Assembly (NCBI GenBank): GCA_035504175.1
Contig: DATJSJ010000158.1
Location: forward strand, 1-28,715
From: DATJSJ01 sp035504175
GTDB taxonomy: Bacteria; Pseudomonadota; Alphaproteobacteria; Acetobacterales; Acetobacteraceae
Direction: 5' to 3'
Length of the DNA: 28,715 bases
The position numbers and the translations under genes were made by a program. The notes below the pieces were generated by a model. That model searched no databases and was not told the origin of the DNA. It saw nothing but the letters and a program-made list of their open reading frames with translations. This document shows positions 24,707-28,715 of the stretch, piece after piece (positions within the stretch are counted from its first letter, which is position 1; each line of letters starts with the position of its first letter).

Positions 24707-25711
24707 ATGAGCGTGACCGTGCTCTACCCGGAGCGCATGTATCAGGACGACTCCGTCGAGCGGTCGGTCTATGGCGAAGGCGTCCGGGTGGTGATGCGCG
24801 ATACCGAGTCGCTCGCCGAACTGGACGACGCCGATTGCGCCGCCGCCGACGGGCTGCTGCTGTTCCGGCACTGGGCCGGCGCCCCCGACCTAGGCCGCTT
24901 TCCCCGGCTGCGCGCAATCGTCCGCATGGGCGTCGGCTACGACCGGATCGACCGCCAGGCGGCCGCCGCACGCGGCATCCTGGTCTGCAACGTGCCGGAC
25001 TACGGCACGACCGAAGTCGCCGACCATGCCATGGCACTGGCACTGGCGCTGCGCCGCGGCGTGATCCTGCACCACGACGCGCAGCGGGCCGACCCGCCGG
25101 CCGGCTGGACGCCGATTGTCGATCCGCTGGTGCGGCGGCTCGGTGGCACCGGGTTCGGAATCGTGGGACTGGGCCGGATCGGCACCGCGGTGGCGCGGCG
25201 GGCGAAGGCGTTCGGCTTCCGGGTGACGTTCTACGATCCGGAGCGCCCGACCGGCACCGAACTGGCGCTGGACCTTGCCCGCGCCCCGACGCTGGAGGCG
25301 CTGCTGCCACAGGCGGCAACCCTCTCCCTGCACATGCCGCTGACGCGGCAGACGCGCGGCATGATCGGCGCGCGTGAGCTGGCCCTGCTGCCGGCCGGCG
25401 CGGTGGTGGTGAACACGGCGCGCGGACCGGTGCTCGATCTCGATGCGCTGGCGGCGGCTTTGCGCAGCGGGCAGGTCGCCGGGGCCGGGCTCGACGTGCT
25501 GCCGGAGGAGCCGCCGGAGCCGCCCCCCGCCCTGCTCCGCTGCTATCGCGCGCGCGAAACCTGGCTTGCCGGCCGGCTGATCGTCACGCCGCACTCGGCC
25601 TTCCACACGCCCGAGGCGTATCACGACATCCGGGTGAAATCGGCCGAGACGATGCGGGCGGCCCTGCTCTCGGACCGCCCGCAAAACGTCATCACGCCGG
25701 ATATGGACTGA
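24707..25711 (+). CDS. CtBP-like D-2-hydroxyacid dehydrogenase
   Basis: 334 aa. NAD-dependent dehydrogenase of the D-isomer-specific 2-hydroxyacid family. The Rossmann motif is GLGRIG (154-159), and the catalytic Arg239 (NTARGPV), Glu268 (PEEPPE) and His296 (TPHSAFH) are all present. The stretch NVPDYGTTEVADHAMAL is typical of the bacterial C-terminal-binding-protein-like subgroup. It interconverts a 2-keto acid and a D-2-hydroxy acid in the cytoplasm. GAGGAGG (24691-24697), 9 nt ahead, fixes the start; the frame is open further upstream but without homology. Its position beside a sugar-acid dehydratase suggests a role with keto or hydroxy acids from that pathway, which is inference. Confidence 0.92.
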   Translation: MSVTVLYPERMYQDDSVERSVYGEGVRVVMRDTESLAELDDADCAAADGLLLFRHWAGAPDLGRFPRLRAIVRMGVGYDRIDRQAAAARGILVCNVPDYGTTEVADHAMALALALRRGVILHHDAQRADPPAGWTPIVDPLVRRLGGTGFGIVGLGRIGTAVARRAKAFGFRVTFYDPERPTGTELALDLARAPTLEALLPQAATLSLHMPLTRQTRGMIGARELALLPAGAVVVNTARGPVLDLDALAAALRSGQVAGAGLDVLPEEPPEPPPALLRCYRARETWLAGRLIVTPHSAFHTPEAYHDIRVKSAETMRAALLSDRPQNVITPDMD

Positions 25712-25761
25712 CCGCACGGCCGCGGCCGGCTCACCGCCGGCAGCGGCCCGCTCAGCCGGGG

Positions 25762-25938
25762 CTAGAGCGGTGGCGGCGAGGTCATCTCCGGGTGGTTCGG
25801 ATCGTCCTCGGCGGCGATCAGCGCCCGCGCCCGCTCCCAGTATTCCTCCGAGCGACCCTCGGGCTGGCCGTCCTCCTCCCAGAGGGCATAGGCCCGCTCG
25901 CGAATGCGCTGCTCAAGATCCTCCTGCGGTCCACTCAT
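25762..25938 (-). CDS. Small DUF2934-type protein
   Basis: 58 aa. The pattern DLEQRIRERAYALWEEDGQPEG followed by SEEYWERARALI is that of DUF2934: a short, charged, helical protein common in Alphaproteobacteria and other groups, of unknown function. The Met at 25938 places the motif at the N-terminus as usual, and GTGGAG lies 5-10 nt ahead. The frame is open for another 79 codons upstream, but that part overlaps non-coding sequence and has no family match. It lies on the strand opposite to both neighbours. Confidence 0.8.
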   Translation of the reverse strand: MSGPQEDLEQRIRERAYALWEEDGQPEGRSEEYWERARALIAAEDDPNHPEMTSPPPL

Positions 25939-26191
25939 GGCGTCTCCACTCGTTTGATTGCCGCGCATTATTCGCTGATACCGGGGCCTTGGTTCCACTG
26001 GCGTGCCAATGACAATGCGGCTGCGGCGGGCGAGATCGGCCGGCATCGGCGCAATGCCTGCCGCGCGGCGCGGCCGGTTGACACCCCGCATATCCCGCGC
26101 CCACCCTGCGCCCGCACCGGCCAGCCGGTCAGCGCGGGTGCCTCGCGCCGCTGGCTGCCTGCCGGCCAAGGACAAAAAAGAGGGCAGTCAC
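25939..26191. other. Divergent intergenic region between DUF2934 gene and dehydratase
   Basis: 253 nt, expected to hold promoters for both divergent genes. A consensus-like TTGACA occurs at 26078-26083 on the plus strand, but nothing resembling a -10 lies 16-18 nt beyond it. AAAAAAGAGGG (26175-26185) is a purine tract serving as the ribosome site of the dehydratase. Confidence 0.4.
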
Positions 26192-28000
26192 ATGGCGGCC
26201 GACGATCACGGCTCCCACGGCCAGGGGAATGGCCACCGGTTGCGCAGCCGGCGCTGGTTCGACAATCCGGCCGATCCGGCGATGACCGCCCTCTACCTGG
26301 AGCGCTACCTCAACTATGGACTGACGCGCGAGGAGCTGCAGGGCGGCAAGCCGATCATCGGCATCGCCCAGACCGGCTCCGACCTCTCGCCCTGCAACCG
26401 GCACCATCTGGAGCTGGCGAGCCGGGTGCGCGACGGCATCCGCGACGCCGGCGGTATCCCGATGGAATTCCCGGTGCATCCGATCCAGGAGACCGGCAAG
26501 CGTCCGACGGCGGCACTCGATCGCAACCTCGCCTATCTCGGCCTGGTCGAGATCCTGCACGGCTACCCGCTGGACGGGGTGGTGCTGACCACCGGCTGCG
26601 ACAAGACGACGCCGGCCTGCCTGATGGCGGCGGCGACGGTGAACATCCCGGCGATCGTGCTCTCGGGCGGGCCGATGCTGGATGGCTGGTACAAGGGCGA
26701 GCTCGCCGGCTCCGGCATGGTGGTGTGGAACGCCCGCAAGCTGCTGGCCGAGGGCGAGATCGACTACGAGACCTTCATCCGCATGGTCGCCGCCTCGGCG
26801 CCGTCGGTCGGGCATTGCAACACGATGGGCACGGCGAGCTCGATGAACTCGCTGGCCGAGGCGCTCGGGATGTCGCTGCCGGGCTGTGCGATGATCCCCG
26901 GCCCGTATCGCGAGCGCGGCCAGATGTCGTACGAGACCGGGCGGCGCATCGTCGCGATGGTGCACGAGAACCTGCGCCCGTCGGACGTCATGACCAAGCA
27001 CGCGTTCGAGAACGCGGTGGTCGCCGCGGCGGCGCTCGGGGCTTCGTCCAACTGTCCGATCCACATGGTCGCGATCGCGCGGCACATGGGGGTGGATCAC
27101 ACGCTCGAGGACTGGCAGCGGCTCGGGCCCGAGATTCCGCTGCTGGTCGACATGCAGCCGGCCGGGCGGTTCCTCGGCGAGTCGTTCCATCGCGCCGGCG
27201 GCGTGCCGGCGGTGATGCGCGAGCTGCTGCGCGCCGGCAAGCTGCATGGCGAGGTGCGCACCGTGAGCGGGCGGACGCTGGCCGAGGATCTGGCGGATGT
27301 GCCGGAACCCGATCGCGGCGTGATCCGCAGCTATGAGGCGCCGCTGAAGGAGCACGCGGGCTATGTCGTGCTGTCGGGCAATCTGTTCGACAGCGCGGTG
27401 ATGAAAATCAGTGTCATCGACAAGGCGTTTCGCGAGCGCTTCCTGTCGGATCCGGCGCATCCCGACGTGTTCGAGGGCAAGGCCGTGGTGTTCGAGGGAC
27501 CGGAGGATTATCACGCGCGCATCGAGGACCCGAGCCTCGGCGCGGATGAGCACAGCGTGCTGGTGATCCGCAATTGCGGCCCGGTCGGCTATCCGGGCGG
27601 GGCGGAGGTGGTGAACATGCAGCCGCCGGCGAGTCTGTTGAAGCGCGGCATCGATGCGTTGCCGACGATGGGCGACGGGCGGCAGAGTGGCACGTCGGCG
27701 AGCCCCTCGATCCTGAACGTCTCGCCCGAGGCGGTCGTGGGTGGCGGCCTCGCGCTGCTGAAGAGCGGCGATCCGATCCGCATCGACCTCAAGCAGCGCA
27801 AGGTGGACGTGATGATCCCGGAGAGCGAGCTCGCGGCCCGGCGGGCGGCCTGGGAGCCTCCGAAGCTCGTGAACCAGACGCCGTGGGAGGAGATCCATCG
27901 CGGCACGGTGGGCCAGTTCGGCACCGGCGCCTGCATGGAGCCGGCGACGCTGTATCTCAACATCGTCGAGACGCGCGGCGAGGCGCGGAACAACCATTGA
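26192..28000 (+). CDS. IlvD/Edd family sugar-acid dehydratase (D-xylonate dehydratase XylD-like)
   Basis: 602 aa. Fe-S cluster dehydratase of the IlvD/Edd family with cluster ligands C68 (DLSPCNRHH), C136 (TTGCDKTTP) and C209 (VGHCNTMGT), and the catalytic serine near 499 (DGRQSGTSAS). Stretches such as WFDNP, MTALYLERYLNYG, IAQTGSDLSPCNR and the C-terminal HNH-like end (NNH) closely resemble Caulobacter XylD, a D-xylonate dehydratase, rather than IlvD of branched-chain amino acid synthesis. The reaction removes water from an aldonic acid to give a 2-keto-3-deoxy sugar acid. Exact sugar specificity cannot be assigned. The purine-rich tract 26175-26185 sets the ATG. The SDR gene begins 10 nt after its stop, so the two are an operon. 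Confidence 0.9.
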   Translation: MAADDHGSHGQGNGHRLRSRRWFDNPADPAMTALYLERYLNYGLTREELQGGKPIIGIAQTGSDLSPCNRHHLELASRVRDGIRDAGGIPMEFPVHPIQETGKRPTAALDRNLAYLGLVEILHGYPLDGVVLTTGCDKTTPACLMAAATVNIPAIVLSGGPMLDGWYKGELAGSGMVVWNARKLLAEGEIDYETFIRMVAASAPSVGHCNTMGTASSMNSLAEALGMSLPGCAMIPGPYRERGQMSYETGRRIVAMVHENLRPSDVMTKHAFENAVVAAAALGASSNCPIHMVAIARHMGVDHTLEDWQRLGPEIPLLVDMQPAGRFLGESFHRAGGVPAVMRELLRAGKLHGEVRTVSGRTLAEDLADVPEPDRGVIRSYEAPLKEHAGYVVLSGNLFDSAVMKISVIDKAFRERFLSDPAHPDVFEGKAVVFEGPEDYHARIEDPSLGADEHSVLVIRNCGPVGYPGGAEVVNMQPPASLLKRGIDALPTMGDGRQSGTSASPSILNVSPEAVVGGGLALLKSGDPIRIDLKQRKVDVMIPESELAARRAAWEPPKLVNQTPWEEIHRGTVGQFGTGACMEPATLYLNIVETRGEARNNH

Positions 28001-28010
28001 GCGTGCGGGC

Positions 28011-28715
28011 ATGAGCGGGCGGCTGGCCGGCAAGGCGGCGTTCGTCACCGCGGCGGCGCAGGGGATCGGGCGGGCGGTCGCGCTCGCCTATGCCGCCGAG
28101 GGTGCCGCGGTGGTGGCGACCGACGTGAACGAGGCGCGGCTGTCCGAGATTGCCGGCGAGCGGATCCGGGTGCGGCGGCTGGACGTGACCGATGTCGCGG
28201 CGATCGCGGAAGCGGCCGCCGAGGCGGGGCCGATCGACGTGCTGTGCAATTGCGCCGGAATCGTGCATCAAGGGACGGTTCTGGACGCGACGGACGCCGA
28301 CTGGGATTTCGGCTTCACGCTGAATGCCAAGAGCATGTTCCACACGATCCGCGCGTTTCTGCCGGGCATGCTGGAGCGGGGGGGCGGTTCGATCGTGAAC
28401 ATCGCCTCGGTCGCGAGCAGTCTGAAGGGTGTGCCGAACCGGGCGGTGTACGGGGCGAGCAAGGCGGCGGTGCTGGGGCTGACGCGGTCGGTTGCCGCCG
28501 ACTACGTCACGCGCGGCATCCGCGCCAACGCGATTTGTCCCGGCACAGTGGCGACGCCCAGTCTCGACGAGCGAATCGCCGCGAACGCTGCGGCCGCCGG
28601 TTCGGTCGAGGCGGCGCGGCAGGCGTTCGTCGCCCGGCAGGCGATGGGCCGCCTCGGCACGCCCGAAGAGATCGCTGCGCTCGCGGTGTATCTGGCCAGC
28701 GACGAGTCCCAGTTC
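28011..28715 (+). CDS. SDR family oxidoreductase, DHRS6/2-keto-3-deoxy-fuconate dehydrogenase-like (3' truncated by window)
   Basis: 235 codons are visible and the frame runs off the window; about 15-20 residues are probably missing. Short-chain dehydrogenase with cofactor motif TAAAQGIG (13-20), NCAG at 80-83, N105, S133, Y147 and K151. TDVN after the second strand favours NAD. Stretches such as VHQGTVLDATDADWDF, SVASSLKGVPNRAVYG and PGTVATPSLDERI are very like DHRS6 and bacterial 2-keto-3-deoxy-L-fuconate dehydrogenases. Following a sugar-acid dehydratase by 10 nt, it would oxidise the 2-keto-3-deoxy acid to a diketo acid for later hydrolysis. The downstream hydrolase is outside the window. 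Confidence 0.9.
   Translation, partial: MSGRLAGKAAFVTAAAQGIGRAVALAYAAEGAAVVATDVNEARLSEIAGERIRVRRLDVTDVAAIAEAAAEAGPIDVLCNCAGIVHQGTVLDATDADWDFGFTLNAKSMFHTIRAFLPGMLERGGGSIVNIASVASSLKGVPNRAVYGASKAAVLGLTRSVAADYVTRGIRANAICPGTVATPSLDERIAANAAAAGSVEAARQAFVARQAMGRLGTPEEIAALAVYLASDESQF

Noticed and set aside
26078..26106. TTGACA as a promoter of the dehydratase operon
   Set aside because: The -35 is perfect, but the sequence 16-18 nt downstream is CCACCC-like with no recognisable -10.
26003..26191. N-terminal extension of the dehydratase
   Set aside because: It would add 63 low-complexity Ala/Arg/Pro residues. The purine-rich ribosome site before 26192 and the homologues' N-termini support the shorter protein.

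Overview
The window is GC-rich (strong G/C bias at third codon positions), densely coded, and reads as a chromosome of an alphaproteobacterium. Gene content (a hyf-like Ehr cluster, form II CoxSLM, Liv-type transporters, a Caulobacter XylD-like dehydratase) and the many GC-rich intergenic palindromes suggest Rhodospirillales, perhaps Acetobacteraceae. That placement is inference. I see no rRNA, tRNA, CRISPR array or intact insertion sequence.

Region 1 (1-1899): the end of an Old Yellow Enzyme-type flavin oxidoreductase, then a Tat-exported laccase-like multicopper oxidase. Region 2 (2148-10125): a compact six-gene operon, hyfB-hyfC-hyfE-hyfF-hyfG-hyfI, encoding a complex I / group 4 hydrogenase-like membrane complex, followed by an IspZ/YciB-like membrane protein. 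The large subunit has lost all four Ni-Fe ligand cysteines, so this is an energy-converting hydrogenase-related (Ehr) complex and not a hydrogenase. No ferredoxin-like or NADH-input subunit is encoded beside it.

Region 3 (10386-15027): a five-gene branched-chain amino acid-type ABC transporter (LivK-H-M-G-F). Convergent with it, 12 nt away, is region 4 (15040-21183, minus strand): ChaC-like gamma-glutamylcyclotransferase, amidase, and a form II CO-dehydrogenase-like molybdenum hydroxylase in S-L-M order. The transporter may import an amide or N-heterocyclic substrate for these enzymes, but nothing in the sequence fixes the substrate.

Region 5 (21712-24417): a periplasmic HtrA/Deg-type serine protease with a candidate promoter, and a convergent lone tyrosine recombinase. 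Region 6 (24707-28715): a CtBP-like D-2-hydroxyacid dehydrogenase, a small DUF2934-type protein on the other strand, a XylD-like sugar-acid dehydratase and the start of a DHRS6-like SDR. The last two form a plausible non-phosphorylative sugar-acid catabolic unit.

The most striking non-coding structures are: an 81-nt three-way-junction palindrome (24431-24511) that runs into the Shine-Dalgarno of the recombinase gene; a 14-bp perfect inverted repeat downstream of that gene; and a two-hairpin repeat present in two versions (5130-5182 and 15930-16000), the second inside a run of six consecutive hairpins between coxL and coxM.
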